NCBI GenBank assembly: GCA_018882835.1
Contig: VERE01000007.1
Span: forward strand, 1 to 64,000
Direction of reading: 5' to 3'
DNA length: 64,000 nucleotides
Origin: Limnohabitans sp.
GTDB taxonomy: Bacteria; Pseudomonadota; Gammaproteobacteria; Burkholderiales; Burkholderiaceae_C
Numbering within the stretch: position 1 is the first letter of the stretch; each line of letters opens with the position of its first letter. Shown one piece after another: positions 41,160 to 51,150 of this stretch. Under the pieces are notes generated by a model, which did no database searches, was not told the DNA's origin, and worked only from the letters and a program-made list of their open reading frames with translations. The position numbers and the translations under genes are program-made.

Positions 41160-41930
41160 TCAGTGGACCCCCATCACTTCGATGCGAATTTCTTCTGTGA
41201 GACGGGCCTTCAATTCGGCGAACGGGGGCGTGGTTTTCACCGAGTAATGGCGGGGATAGGACAGGGCAACCGGCCAATCGCATTTGATGCGGCCGGGGCG
41301 GGCACTCATGACCACCACCCGGTTGCCCATGAAGATGGCTTCGTCGATGTCATGGGTGACAAACAATACGGTTTTGCGTTCCGCTTCCCAGATGTCTTGC
41401 AACAACTCTTGCATCATCTCTCGGGTCTGGTGGTCCAGCGCGCCGAAGGGCTCATCCATCAGCAGAATGCGGGGGTTGTTGGCCAGGGCACGTGCCAGCG
41501 CGGTACGTTGTTGCATGCCGCCAGACAGTTGTTTGGGAAAGTGTTGCTCAAACCCCTTCAAGCCCACTTTGCCAATGAAGTGCGCTGCGATGTCACGTTG
41601 CTCGGCCAGGGGCATTTTCTTTTCGCGCAGGCCAAAGCACACATTCTGTTCCACAGTCAGCCACGGGAAGAGGGTGTAACTCTGAAACACCATGCCACGG
41701 TCTGCACCTGGCCCTGAAACGGCGCGCCCATCCAGGGTGATGGTGCCAGAGGTGGGCGTGTCCAGACCCGCGACCATGCGCAACAAAGTGGATTTGCCGC
41801 ACCCCGAAGGCCCCAGGATGGTGATGAAGTCGTTTTCGGCCACAGACAAATCTGTAGCCAACAGGGCCTGCGTGCTGTGGCCCTGGGAGGCAAAGGTCTT
41901 GCTGACCTGCGAGATCTGAAGAATGGTCAT
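41160..41930 (-). CDS. ABC transporter ATP-binding protein (SsuB/TauB type)
   Basis: A 256-residue ATPase with Walker A GPSGCGKST, signature LSGGMQQR, Walker B ILLMDEPFGALD and the H-loop VTHDIDEA. The sequence style is that of the nitrate/sulfonate/taurine transporter family. It follows the permease gene by three bases and precedes a CoA-transferase by one. Confidence 0.92.
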   Translation of the reverse strand: MTILQISQVSKTFASQGHSTQALLATDLSVAENDFITILGPSGCGKSTLLRMVAGLDTPTSGTITLDGRAVSGPGADRGMVFQSYTLFPWLTVEQNVCFGLREKKMPLAEQRDIAAHFIGKVGLKGFEQHFPKQLSGGMQQRTALARALANNPRILLMDEPFGALDHQTREMMQELLQDIWEAERKTVLFVTHDIDEAIFMGNRVVVMSARPGRIKCDWPVALSYPRHYSVKTTPPFAELKARLTEEIRIEVMGVH

Positions 41931-41933
41931 GGG

Positions 41934-42710
41934 TCAGGCCAATCGTGCCCAGGGGAACAACCAGCGGTTGAACGATTTGAAAACAAAGTCGGTGACCAGT
42001 CCGATGGCGCCAATCACGATGATGCCGAAAATGATCTGGTCAGTGGCCATCAGGGCTTGGCTGTCAGTGATCATGTGGCCAATGCCGCTGGAGGCGCCAA
42101 TGAGCTCGGCCACGATCACATAGGTCCAGGCCCAGCCCAGAACCATGCGCAGGGTTTCGGCAATGTCAGGTGCTGCGCTGGGTAACAGCACACGCGTGAC
42201 CACGCCGCGGTCTTGCGAGCCCAGGGTGTAGGCGGCTTCGACCAGGTCACGCCGGGTGTTGCCTACTGAAACGGCGATCATGAGCACGAGTTGAAAGAAC
42301 GAGCCGATGAAAATGACGGCGAGTTTTTGGGTCTCGCCAATACCAGCCCACAAGATCAGCAAAGGAATGAAGGCCGAGGCTGGCAAATAGCGCGCAAAGC
42401 TCACGAACGGCTCAAAGAAAGCCTCGATCGGTTTGTAGGCGCCCATGAGCACGCCCAGTGGCACCGCCAGCAAGGCCGCAATGACAAAGCCTCCCAGCAC
42501 GCGCCACACGGTCATGCCGATGTCCGCCGCGAAGCCTTGGTTGAACAACAAGTCCAGGCCCGATCGCACCATGGTGATGGGATCGGCCAGGAATGTTTTG
42601 GACACATAGCCACCCAGGGTGGCAAACGCCCAAACCGCGAAAAACAACACGAAAAAGGCAATCCCCAGCACGACGCGCGTGCCGGGGGATACAGCCTGCA
42701 AAGGACGCAT
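41934..42710 (-). CDS. ABC transporter permease (SsuC/TauC type)
   Basis: A 258-residue inner-membrane permease with about six membrane segments. The EAA-like coupling loop is visible near EAAYTLGSQDRGVVTRVLLPSA, followed by PDIAETLRMVLGWAWTYVIVAEL, typical of the sulfonate/taurine group. The genes for the receptor and ATPase flank it at 5 and 3 bases. Confidence 0.9.
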   Translation of the reverse strand: MRPLQAVSPGTRVVLGIAFFVLFFAVWAFATLGGYVSKTFLADPITMVRSGLDLLFNQGFAADIGMTVWRVLGGFVIAALLAVPLGVLMGAYKPIEAFFEPFVSFARYLPASAFIPLLILWAGIGETQKLAVIFIGSFFQLVLMIAVSVGNTRRDLVEAAYTLGSQDRGVVTRVLLPSAAPDIAETLRMVLGWAWTYVIVAELIGASSGIGHMITDSQALMATDQIIFGIIVIGAIGLVTDFVFKSFNRWLFPWARLA

Positions 42711-42715
42711 GCGGC

Positions 42716-43660
42716 TTACTTGAGGAAGCGTGTGTCTGCCAGCTTGCTCAGGTCAGGAATCTGCTTGATGATGCCAGCCTCCAACAGCAGTTCTGCAGCC
42801 TCTTTGCTGAACTGTGCATGCTCGCCCGCAAAAAACTTTTGGTTGGCGGCGCGGTCTTGCCAGCGCAGGAACTTCTGGCTGGCTTCAAATTTGTCGGCGG
42901 GTTGTTTCACATCGGCGCCCATGATCTCGAAGCTCTTGGCGGGCTCTTTGGCGATCAAGTCCAGGGCTTCGAAGTAGCTGTCGGCCAAGGCCTTGGCGGC
43001 TTTGGGGTTGTCTGCCAGAAACTTCGGCGTGCAGCCAAAGGTGTCCATGATCATGGGATAGTCCAGCGTGGTGGCAATGATCTTGCCGGCTTCCGGCTTG
43101 GCGCGCACCGCACCCAGGTAGGGCTCGTAGGTCATGGCTGCATCGATGCCAGCGGTTCCGGCAATCATGGCGTTGGCGGCCGCTTGGGGTTCCAGGTTGA
43201 CCACTTTCACGTCTTTCACGGACAGGCCGTTTTTCTTCAGCATCCAGGCCAGGGTGAAGTAGGGAGCCGTACCGGGCGCACTGGCCGCAACGGTTTTGCC
43301 TTTCAGGTCACTGATTTTTTGAATGTCCCCTTTGACCACCATGCCATCGGCGCCATAGCTTTTGTCCAGCTGGAAAATCTGGGTGGTGGCCACGCCATTG
43401 GCATTCCAGACCACCCAGGTTTCTACCGTGGTGGCCGCACATTGCACATCACCCGAGGCAATCGCCAGATGGCGGTCTTTCTGGGGAATTTTTTTCAGGG
43501 ATACATCCAGGCCGTTCTTCTTGAAGATGCCCGCTTCTTTGGCCAGGGTCAGCGGCGCAAAGCCGGTCCAGCCGGAGAAACCAATGCCCACCTTGGTTTC
43601 TTGTGCCAAAGCGGTGCAAGCAAACAGGGCAGAAAGGGTGAGGGTAGCCAGTTTTTTCAT
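42716..43660 (-). CDS. ABC transporter substrate-binding protein (SsuA/TauA/NMT1-like)
   Basis: A 314-residue periplasmic receptor with a signal peptide ending ACTALAQE. GWTGFAPLTLAKEAGIFKKNGLDV and the GTAPYFTLAWMLKKNGL region are characteristic of the NMT1/SsuA group. The ATG at 43660 is preferred to longer frames since AGGAG precedes it and the signal peptide then starts the protein. It is 40 bases behind hutU, so uptake of histidine, urocanate or a related imidazole is possible; the downstream CoA-transferase suggests a carboxylate instead. Confidence 0.87.
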   Translation of the reverse strand: MKKLATLTLSALFACTALAQETKVGIGFSGWTGFAPLTLAKEAGIFKKNGLDVSLKKIPQKDRHLAIASGDVQCAATTVETWVVWNANGVATTQIFQLDKSYGADGMVVKGDIQKISDLKGKTVAASAPGTAPYFTLAWMLKKNGLSVKDVKVVNLEPQAAANAMIAGTAGIDAAMTYEPYLGAVRAKPEAGKIIATTLDYPMIMDTFGCTPKFLADNPKAAKALADSYFEALDLIAKEPAKSFEIMGADVKQPADKFEASQKFLRWQDRAANQKFFAGEHAQFSKEAAELLLEAGIIKQIPDLSKLADTRFLK

Positions 43661-43700
43661 GAAAACTCCTAGGTCAAGGTGGAAGGGGCAGGGATCAATC

Positions 43701-45407
43701 TCAAGCAGAGAGCATGGGCAGTTGCAAATGGTTTTCTGTGGCGCAAGCCAGGGCCTCATCGTAGCCGGCATCGGCATGGCGCATCACGCCTGTGGCAGGA
43801 TCGTTGAACAGCACGCGTGCCAGTTTTTCATCGGCTTGGGCCGTGCCGTCACAGACGATGACCACGCCAGCATGCTGAGAATAGCCCATGCCAACACCGC
43901 CACCGTGGTGCAAGCTCACCCAGGTAGCGCCACTGGCAGTGTTCAGCAATGCGTTGAGCAAAGGCCAGTCGCTGACCGCGTCGGAGCCATCACGCATGGC
44001 CTCGGTTTCGCGGTTGGGGGAGGCCACTGAGCCGCTGTCCAGGTGGTCACGTCCAATGACGATGGGGCCTTTGAGCTCGCCCTTGCGGACCATTTCGTTG
44101 AATGCCAATCCAGCGCGATGGCGCTCGCCCAGGCCAATCCAGCAGATGCGGGCAGGCAAGCCCTGGAAGCTGATGCGTTCTTCGGCCATGTCCAGCCAAC
44201 GGTGCAGGTGCTTGTGCTCTGGAAACAGCGCTTTCATCTTGGCATCGGTTTTCAAGATGTCCTCGGGGTCGCCGCTCAAAGCCACCCAACGGAAGGGGCC
44301 CACGCCTCGGCAGAACAACGGCCGGATGTAGGCCGGCACAAAGCCGGGATAGTCAAAGGCATTGGACACGCCAAAATCTTTGGCCACCTGGCGCAGGTTG
44401 TTGCCATAGTCGACTGTGGGAATGCCCATGTGGTGAAAGTCCAGCATGGCACGCACATGGGCTACGCAAGATTCGCCCGCAGCCTGCTTCAGCGCCGCAT
44501 GTTGTGCCGGGTCTTTTTGGGCGGCCTGCCAGCGTTCAACCGACCAGCCTGCGGGCAAGTAGCCATTGATGATGTCATGTGCCGAGGTCTGGTCCGTCAC
44601 GATGTCCGGGCGCAAGCCACCCTGTTGCGCGCGCTTGACCAGTTCTGGCAAAAGCTCTGCGGCATTGCCGCACACCGCAATCGACACAGCTTCCTTGCGC
44701 TGGGTGTGGTGGGCAATCCATTGCAGCGCCTCGTCCAGGTTGGCCGCTTGTTTGTCGACATAGCGTGTGCGCAGTCGGAAGTCGATGCGGGACTGTTGGC
44801 ACTCGATGTTGAGCGAACAGGCGCCGGCGAAAGTGGCCGCCAGGGGCTGTGCGCCCCCCATGCCACCCAAGCCAGCGGTCAAAACCCAGCGTCCCGACAG
44901 GTCGCCATTGAAATGTTGGCGACCCGCCTCGACAAAGGTTTCGTAAGTGCCTTGCACGATGCCCTGGCTGCCGATGTAAATCCAGCTGCCAGCGGTCATC
45001 TGGCCATACATCATCAAGCCTGCACGGTCCAGTTCGTTGAAGTGTTCCCAGGTGGACCACTTGGGCACCAGGTTCGAGTTGGCGATCAGCACCCGCGGGG
45101 CACCAGGGTGGGTGCGAAACACGCCCACCGGTTTGCCCGACTGCACCAACAGGGTTTGATCGGGCTGGAGTTTGCGCAGTGAATCCAGAATGGCATCGAA
45201 ACAAGCCCAATTGCGGGCCGCTTTGCCAATGCCGCCGTAGACCACCAGCTCATCGGGGTTCTCTGCCACGGCCGGGTCCAGGTTGTTCTGGATCATTCGA
45301 TAGGCTGCCTCGATTTCCCAATTCGCGCAATGCAGGGTGCTGCCCTGCGGCGCCCGCACGGGCCGCGCTTTGGCATTCAGGTGTTGTGACAAGGACAGGT
45401 CGGACAT
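43701..45407 (-). CDS. hutU: Urocanate hydratase
   Basis: A 568-residue urocanase, converting urocanate to 4-imidazolone-5-propionate with tightly bound [18 protein letters not shown], the cysteine-bearing stretch [24 protein letters not shown] and [19 protein letters not shown] are present; length is as expected. [10 protein letters not shown] is chosen as the start because AAGGGA lies 8 bases before it. The gene is divergent from hutC across 84 bases holding a HutC-like palindrome, and it leads a long minus-strand run into an ABC transporter. Confidence 0.96.
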   Translation of the reverse strand: MSDLSLSQHLNAKARPVRAPQGSTLHCANWEIEAAYRMIQNNLDPAVAENPDELVVYGGIGKAARNWACFDAILDSLRKLQPDQTLLVQSGKPVGVFRTHPGAPRVLIANSNLVPKWSTWEHFNELDRAGLMMYGQMTAGSWIYIGSQGIVQGTYETFVEAGRQHFNGDLSGRWVLTAGLGGMGGAQPLAATFAGACSLNIECQQSRIDFRLRTRYVDKQAANLDEALQWIAHHTQRKEAVSIAVCGNAAELLPELVKRAQQGGLRPDIVTDQTSAHDIINGYLPAGWSVERWQAAQKDPAQHAALKQAAGESCVAHVRAMLDFHHMGIPTVDYGNNLRQVAKDFGVSNAFDYPGFVPAYIRPLFCRGVGPFRWVALSGDPEDILKTDAKMKALFPEHKHLHRWLDMAEERISFQGLPARICWIGLGERHRAGLAFNEMVRKGELKGPIVIGRDHLDSGSVASPNRETEAMRDGSDAVSDWPLLNALLNTASGATWVSLHHGGGVGMGYSQHAGVVIVCDGTAQADEKLARVLFNDPATGVMRHADAGYDEALACATENHLQLPMLSA

Positions 45408-45447
45408 AGGGATTTCCCTTAAGTTGGCGATCGTTTGAAGAGATGCT

Positions 45448-45463
45448 AGTTGTCTATACAACT
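45448..45463. promoter_or_regulatory. Candidate HutC operator between hutU and hutC
   Basis: AGTTGT-CTAT-ACAACT is a perfect palindrome with 6-base arms. HutC repressors of other proteobacteria bind TTGTAT-ATACAA-type sites, which this closely resembles. It lies midway between the two divergent starts and could repress both, with urocanate as the known inducer in the family. Confidence 0.75.
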
Positions 45464-45491
45464 TGTGTCAACTGCGGTAAGCTCGCATGCC

Positions 45492-46202
45492 ATGGGCTCT
45501 TCCAAAACACCGATCTACGATCAGGTGAAAGCATTTGTCCGGCAACGCATCAGCCAGGGTTTGTGGAAACCGGGCGATCCCGTGCCCAGCGAAAGTGCGC
45601 TGATGCACCAGTTCGGTGTCAGTCGCATGACGGTCAACCGCGCTTTGCGCGAATTGGTCTCGGAAGGTTTGGTGCGGCGTGTGCAGGGCTCGGGCACGTT
45701 TGTGGCGGAGCTGTCCAGAATTTCGTCGCGGCTGGAAATCCGGGATATTTGCGAAGAGGTGAGCGAGCGTGGCCATCTCTATGCGGCACGTGTGCTCAAG
45801 GTGCAAAAGCAAAAGGCCACGGCGGAGCTGGGCCGACAGCTTGGGGTGCGATCAGGTGCGGTGGTTTTTCACTCGTTGGTGATCCACTTCGAGAACGGCA
45901 TCCCCATTTTGTACGAAGACCGTTATGTGAACCCGGCGGCAGCCCCCGATTATTTGAAAGCCGATTTCACCAAAGTCACGCCCACGCGGCATTTGCTGGA
46001 GCACGCTCCCTTGACCGAGGCAAGTTACTCGATTGAAGCCAGCTTGCCCTCTGCTGAGGAGGCGCGACATTTGAAAATTTCACGCAGCCAGCCTTGTCTG
46101 GTGGTTGTCAGGCGAACCGTGAGTGGGCCGCGTGTGGCCAGCTTGGGGCGTTTGGTTTATCCGGGCAGCCGTCATAACTTCGCAGGAAAATTTCAAGCAT
46201 GA
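45492..46202 (+). CDS. hutC: Histidine utilisation repressor
   Basis: A 236-residue GntR-family repressor of the HutC subfamily: N-terminal winged helix (IYDQVKAFVRQRISQGLWKPGD; VSRMTVNRALRELVSEGLV) and a C-terminal UTRA ligand domain (about 90-230). Family members release DNA on binding urocanate. The ATG at 45492 starts at the usual MGSSKTPIYDQ; the earlier in-frame ATG would overlap the operator. The stop overlaps hutD by four bases. Confidence 0.93.
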   Translation: MGSSKTPIYDQVKAFVRQRISQGLWKPGDPVPSESALMHQFGVSRMTVNRALRELVSEGLVRRVQGSGTFVAELSRISSRLEIRDICEEVSERGHLYAARVLKVQKQKATAELGRQLGVRSGAVVFHSLVIHFENGIPILYEDRYVNPAAAPDYLKADFTKVTPTRHLLEHAPLTEASYSIEASLPSAEEARHLKISRSQPCLVVVRRTVSGPRVASLGRLVYPGSRHNFAGKFQA

Positions 46203-46792
46203 CCGTGCCTTCCGTGTCCTGGCAAATCCGTCGGTTGGCCGATGCAGCACCGGTGGCCTGGCGCAATGGGGGCGGCGTCACGCATGAGCTGGCTGCCTGG
46301 CCGAGCACAGCCGATTGGCGTTGGCGCATATCTGTTGCAGAGGTGGCCAAGGACGGGCCTTTCTCCCATTTTCCTGGTGTTGACCGGCGTTTTGCGGTGC
46401 TGTCAGGAGCGGGTGTCCGGCTGTGCTTTGCGGACCGGATCGTGCCACTGACCGCGCTGGATGCGCCCATTGCTTTTTCGGGTGAGGACGCCTGCGACTG
46501 TCAGCTGATTGGCGGCGCAACCCTGGATTTCAATCTCATGAGCCAGGGCTTGGTTGCCAGGCTGGATCGCTTTCAGCATGGACCGCATCTTTTTGAAGCG
46601 CCAATATCCGACACCCTTGGTTTTTTTGCCATGGACCCCCTTCAATTGACCTGGGGCGGCGAGGCGCTGAATGTGCCCGCGCAATCACTCTGCTGGTGTG
46701 TCGCAATGCAGCCGCTTTGCATCCAGGCCAAAGGGGCGTCGTTTTTGGGCTGGACCTTGTCATCCGCCATTGGACAAGGAGGTCCTGCATGA
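46199..46792 (+). CDS. hutD: HutD family protein
   Basis: A 197-residue bicupin-like protein. [15 protein letters not shown] and the [24 protein letters not shown] stretch are typical for HutD. It has been proposed to limit histidine breakdown by binding a pathway intermediate; its precise action is unsettled. It overlaps hutC and hutI by four bases each. Confidence 0.88.
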   Translation: MTVPSVSWQIRRLADAAPVAWRNGGGVTHELAAWPSTADWRWRISVAEVAKDGPFSHFPGVDRRFAVLSGAGVRLCFADRIVPLTALDAPIAFSGEDACDCQLIGGATLDFNLMSQGLVARLDRFQHGPHLFEAPISDTLGFFAMDPLQLTWGGEALNVPAQSLCWCVAMQPLCIQAKGASFLGWTLSSAIGQGGPA

Positions 46793-48012
46793 AGCCACAC
46801 CACATTTGGTCTCACTGTGACATTGCCACCTGTCTGCCCGATGCCAGCAGCGGCTATGGCTTGATCCGTGACGGCGCACTGGTGATTCAGGGAGACAAGG
46901 TGGCCTGGGTCGGTCCCCGGTCCCAGTTGCCCGAGATTTACCAGGGACCTGCGTCGGTTCACCATGATGCGCAAGGCACTTTGATGACCCCGGGTCTGAT
47001 CGATTGCCACACCCACCTGGTCTATGGCGGGCAGCGGGCCAATGAATTTGAGCTTCGGCTCAAGGGTGCCAGCTACGAGGAAGTCGCACGTGCAGGGGGT
47101 GGCATTGTGGCCACGGTGCGCGCAACACGCGAGGCCGATGAAGCAAGCTTGGCGGCGCAAAGTGCGCGCCGCTTGTCAGCGCTGCTGAAGGAGGGCGTCA
47201 CCACCGTTGAAATCAAGTCTGGTTACGGTTTGGCCTTTGAACACGAAGCCAAATGCTTGCGCGTTGCCCGCGCCTTGGGCGAACAATACCCTGTCACCGT
47301 GCGCACAACTTTTTTAGGCGCGCATGCCGTCCCGCCGGAGTTTGCGGGCCGTTCGGATGACTACATTGATGCCGTGGTGGCCATGATGCCTGCCCTGGTC
47401 CAGCAGGGCCTGGTCGATGCGGTGGACGCATTTTGCGATGGCATCGGCTTCAGTCCGGCACAAACCGAGCGCGTGTTTGCACAAGCCAAGCGCTTGGGAT
47501 TGCCCGTGAAACTGCATGCCGAGCAACTGAGTGACAGCGATGGTGCAGCCCTGGCGGCGCGTTACCAGGCACTGAGTTGTGATCACCTTGAATGGCTGAG
47601 CGAGCGTGGCTCTCAGGCCATGGCCGCTGCTGGGACCGTGGCTGTGCTGTTGCCAGGCGCTTTTTATTTCTTGCGAGAAACCCGTTTACCTCCGGTGGCG
47701 TTGCTGCGTGCACACCAGGTTCCCATGGCGATCTCTACCGACTGCAATCCTGGCAGCTCGCCCTGCACCTCGTTGTTGCTGATGCTGAACATGGCATGTA
47801 CCCTGTTTCGCTTGACACCCGAAGAAGCCCTGCAGGGTGTGACCCGCAACGCCGCCCGTGCCCTGGGGCTGGCCGATCGGGGCACCCTGGTGGCTGGGCA
47901 GCGCGCCGACGTGGTGCTGTGGGATGTTCAGTCACCGGCCGAGCTTTGTTACGCCATAGGTGCCAACCCAAGACGGCAAACGCTGGTGGGCGGCGTGGCA
48001 GTTCAAGTTTGA
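46789..48012 (+). CDS. hutI: Imidazolonepropionase
   Basis: A 407-residue amidohydrolase opening the imidazolone ring to N-formimidoyl-glutamate. The metal-binding [36 protein letters not shown] and the final aspartate region [10 protein letters not shown] are intact. AAGGAGG before the ATG and the ATGA overlap with hutD fix the start. Confidence 0.96.
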   Translation: MKPHHIWSHCDIATCLPDASSGYGLIRDGALVIQGDKVAWVGPRSQLPEIYQGPASVHHDAQGTLMTPGLIDCHTHLVYGGQRANEFELRLKGASYEEVARAGGGIVATVRATREADEASLAAQSARRLSALLKEGVTTVEIKSGYGLAFEHEAKCLRVARALGEQYPVTVRTTFLGAHAVPPEFAGRSDDYIDAVVAMMPALVQQGLVDAVDAFCDGIGFSPAQTERVFAQAKRLGLPVKLHAEQLSDSDGAALAARYQALSCDHLEWLSERGSQAMAAAGTVAVLLPGAFYFLRETRLPPVALLRAHQVPMAISTDCNPGSSPCTSLLLMLNMACTLFRLTPEEALQGVTRNAARALGLADRGTLVAGQRADVVLWDVQSPAELCYAIGANPRRQTLVGGVAVQV

Positions 48013-48027
48013 CAAGAGGATCACAGC

Positions 48028-48831
48028 ATGACAACTGTCTGCCAATTGCATGAGGGCCATGCGCCCCTTTTGGTGAGCATGCCGCATGTAGGCACGGCGA
48101 TTCCAGACGATTTGCGCGATGGCTTTGTGCCCAGGGCGCTGGCGACCGAAGATGCAGACTGGCACCTGGCAGCACTGTATGACTTTCTGGGTGAGTTGGG
48201 TGCCAGCGTGTTGCAACCGCATTACGCACGTTACGTCATCGACTTGAATCGTCCGCCTGATGACACCCCGATGTATCCGGGGGCATCGAACACTGAATTG
48301 TGCCCAACGCGGTTTTTCACGGGTGAACCCCTCTACCGTGAAGGGGCCGCCCCGGACAGCGCAGAGCAGTTGCGTCGTCGTCAACGTTATTGGCAGCCTT
48401 ACCACGATGCGTTGCAGGCTGAATTGCAGCGCTTGCTGAAACTGCATGGGCGGGTGCTGCTATGGGATGCACACAGCATTCGCAGTGAACTGCCCTGGCT
48501 GTTTGAAGGTAAATTGCCAGACCTCAATATTGGCACCGCCCAGGGGCGATCAGCCGACGACCGCATCGCTGCTGCCGTGGTGCAAGCTTGTGCACCTGCC
48601 TCGTTCATGACCCATGTGGTCAATGGCCGTTTCAAGGGGGGTTACATCACGCGTCACTATGGCCGGCCCGAGCAAGGCGTTCACGCCATTCAACTCGAAA
48701 AATGCCAATCGCTTTACATGCAGGAGTCTGCCCCATACACCTATTTGCCTGAAGTGGCCGCCCGTGTGCAACCCACCTTGCGCGCCATGGTCAGCGCAGC
48801 CCTGGACGCCTTGAAGGCGTTGCCCGCATGA
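48028..48831 (+). CDS. hutG: N-formylglutamate deformylase
   Basis: A 267-residue N-formylglutamate amidohydrolase, the last step of the five-step histidine route, releasing formate and glutamate. VSMPHVGTAIPDD near the N-terminus and DLNRPPDDTPMYPG, LWDAHSIRSELP and GGYITRHYG are characteristic of the metal-dependent family, unlike the arginase-like HutG of other bacteria. It overlaps hutF by four bases, and HutF provides its substrate. Confidence 0.94.
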   Translation: MTTVCQLHEGHAPLLVSMPHVGTAIPDDLRDGFVPRALATEDADWHLAALYDFLGELGASVLQPHYARYVIDLNRPPDDTPMYPGASNTELCPTRFFTGEPLYREGAAPDSAEQLRRRQRYWQPYHDALQAELQRLLKLHGRVLLWDAHSIRSELPWLFEGKLPDLNIGTAQGRSADDRIAAAVVQACAPASFMTHVVNGRFKGGYITRHYGRPEQGVHAIQLEKCQSLYMQESAPYTYLPEVAARVQPTLRAMVSAALDALKALPA

Positions 48832-50183
48832 AGTGGCTGGCAGAACATGCCTGGGTGGGTGGCCAGTGGTCTGCGAAGGTTTTGCTGGAAGCGGATGACA
48901 CAGGCCATTGGTCGCGCATTCAGCCCCATGCGCCGCTGCAAGCCTGTGAAGGTGCCCAGCCTTTGGGCATGGTGCTGCCCGGACTGACCAATGCGCACAG
49001 CCATGCTTTTCAACGCGCCATGGCCGGATTGGCCGAGCGCACTGAGCGGCCGCAGGATGATTTTTGGTCATGGCGCGAACGCATGTACCAAGTGGCTTTG
49101 CGCATGGGCCCTGAGGCATTGGAACAGGTTGCGGCCTGGCTGTATGCCGAAATGCTGCGTGCAGGCTATACCCAGGTGTGCGAGTTTCATTACGTCCACC
49201 ACGATCCGCAAGGCCATGCCTATGCCGACCCAGCAGAAATGGCCTGGGCTTTGGTGCGCGCAGCGCAGCGCACAGGCATCGGGCTGACCCTGCTGCCCAC
49301 CGTTTACATGCGTCAGGGTTTCGGACAAGACGGCCTGAGCGATTCGCAACGGCGATTCCGTGCCGACCCAGACTTCGTATTGGGCATCCAGTCGCGTTTG
49401 ACCCACTTTGCGCAATCGAACGCACCGGGCTTGCTGTATGCAGGCGTGGCGCTGCACTCGCTGCGCGCCGTGCCCCCGGAGGCTTTGCATGAGGTCGAGC
49501 AGGCATTGCCGCAGGCCCCCTTGCACATTCATGTGTCCGAGCAAACCAGAGAGGTGCAAGATTGCCTGCAATCCCATGGCCGCCGTCCGATCGAATGGCT
49601 GACCGAGCAAGTTTCGCTGAACAGTCGCTGGCATCTGGTCCATGCGACGCATGCAACGCCCCATGAGCTGAAGCTGATCCGGGACGCGGGTGCCACGGTC
49701 GTTCTGTGCCCGACCACCGAGGCCAATTTGGGCGATGGCCGGTTTGACTGGACCACAGCCTTGTCGCTGGGGGTGAAAGGGTCGGTCGGTACCGACAGCC
49801 ATGTCAATCGCAATTGGACCGAAGAGTTGCGCTGGCTGGAGTATGTTCAGCGCTTGCAGTGGCAACAGCGCAACGTGAGCTTGCAGCACCAGGCGGGCGA
49901 CACTGCGGGCCGACTGCTGGGGTGGGCTTTGGAAGGTGGAGCCGCCGCCAGTGGCTTGCCTTTGGGGGGACTCGCTGTCGGGCAACGTGCTGACATGGTG
50001 GAGTTGGACTTGGGTTGCGATGCCTTGCTGGGCTTGCCAGCCTCGCATGTGCTTGACGCCTGGGTGTTTTCCACGCCATCATCGCCGGCACGACGCGTTT
50101 TTGTGGGAGGACAGGCAGTGCCGGATCGGCGCGAAGAGCTGGCTCCCGGTTTTGTTCAGGCCATGGCGTCCTTGGTGTCCTGA
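48828..50183 (+). CDS. hutF: Formimidoylglutamate deiminase
   Basis: A 451-residue amidohydrolase of the HutF type that removes ammonia from N-formimidoyl-glutamate to give N-formylglutamate. The motif GLTNAHSHAFQRAMAGL supplies the first metal histidines, with HIHVSEQTREVQDC and GTDSHVNRNWTEELRWLEY later. Its presence with HutG defines the five-enzyme pathway. It is the last hut gene of the run. Confidence 0.94.
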   Translation: MKWLAEHAWVGGQWSAKVLLEADDTGHWSRIQPHAPLQACEGAQPLGMVLPGLTNAHSHAFQRAMAGLAERTERPQDDFWSWRERMYQVALRMGPEALEQVAAWLYAEMLRAGYTQVCEFHYVHHDPQGHAYADPAEMAWALVRAAQRTGIGLTLLPTVYMRQGFGQDGLSDSQRRFRADPDFVLGIQSRLTHFAQSNAPGLLYAGVALHSLRAVPPEALHEVEQALPQAPLHIHVSEQTREVQDCLQSHGRRPIEWLTEQVSLNSRWHLVHATHATPHELKLIRDAGATVVLCPTTEANLGDGRFDWTTALSLGVKGSVGTDSHVNRNWTEELRWLEYVQRLQWQQRNVSLQHQAGDTAGRLLGWALEGGAAASGLPLGGLAVGQRADMVELDLGCDALLGLPASHVLDAWVFSTPSSPARRVFVGGQAVPDRREELAPGFVQAMASLVS

Positions 50184-50214
50184 GCTGGTCACGCAATGCA
50201 CAGGAGCGTATGAG

Positions 50215-51150
50215 ATGCTGGATCCCCAGGCCCAAGAACTTTTAAAACTCATCCAGGATCGCGGTGTGCCAGCTGTAGAAACGCAGACACCCACCGACGC
50301 CCGAGAGTCTTACCGCGCCCGGCGCTTGTTCACGCAACCTGACCCGCCGCCGATTTGGGGGGTGCGCGACCACACCGTTGCCACACCGCAGGCCAATTTT
50401 CTGGTGCGTGAGTATCAGCCCACGGACCGTGACGGTGGCCCTGTTCGCCCCGCGTTGGTTTATTTTCATGGCGGCGGCTGGACCATTGGTGACTTGGACA
50501 CGCACGATACGCTGTGCCGCACATTGAGTTTGGAAACCGGTTACGTGGTGGTTTCGGTGGATTACCGCATGGGGCCCGAGCACCGTTTCCCTGCGGCCTA
50601 TGAAGACTGTGTGGCCGCATTTCAGTGGACCGTTCGCCACGCCGAGGCGCTGGGCATCGACCCCCAAAGAATTGCCGTCGGCGGTGACAGTGCCGGGGGC
50701 AACCTGGCCGCAGCCGTGGCCCTGGGCTTGCGTGGCCAAGCGGTTTCACCCGCTTACCAGTTACTGATCTATCCGGCGGTGGACATGCATTGCAGCGCAC
50801 CGTCGCACACTCACAATGGGCAAGGGTACTTGCTCACGAAAAATTCGATCACCTGGTTTGTCGGCAACTATTTGTCACAGCCACAAGATGCCGCAGATTG
50901 GCGAGCGTCCCCTTTGCTGGCGAAATCGCATGCAGACCTGCCGCCTGCGTTGGTGCTGACTGCAGGCTTTGATCCCTTGCGCGATGAAGGCCTGCAGTAT
51001 GCGGACGCCCTGTCACAGGCCGGCGTGCCGACCGAGTACATCTGTTTTGAGCGCCAGATCCATGGCTTTATCACGATGGGGCGCGTGCTGCGAGAGTCCC
51101 ACACGGCGGTGAGCTTGTGCGCTCAAAGCCTGCGCCGTGCTTTGGGCTGA
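50215..51150 (+). CDS. Alpha/beta hydrolase of the hormone-sensitive lipase family
   Basis: A 311-residue esterase: oxyanion motif FHGGGWTIGD, nucleophile GDSAGGNLAA, an acid in FDPLRDEG and His in QIHGFITM. These enzymes hydrolyse short-chain esters. CAGGAG lies eight bases before the ATG at 50215, which rules out the longer frame overlapping hutF. The last 138 bases are also the antisense end of the caspase-like gene. Confidence 0.88.
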   Translation: MLDPQAQELLKLIQDRGVPAVETQTPTDARESYRARRLFTQPDPPPIWGVRDHTVATPQANFLVREYQPTDRDGGPVRPALVYFHGGGWTIGDLDTHDTLCRTLSLETGYVVVSVDYRMGPEHRFPAAYEDCVAAFQWTVRHAEALGIDPQRIAVGGDSAGGNLAAAVALGLRGQAVSPAYQLLIYPAVDMHCSAPSHTHNGQGYLLTKNSITWFVGNYLSQPQDAADWRASPLLAKSHADLPPALVLTAGFDPLRDEGLQYADALSQAGVPTEYICFERQIHGFITMGRVLRESHTAVSLCAQSLRRALG

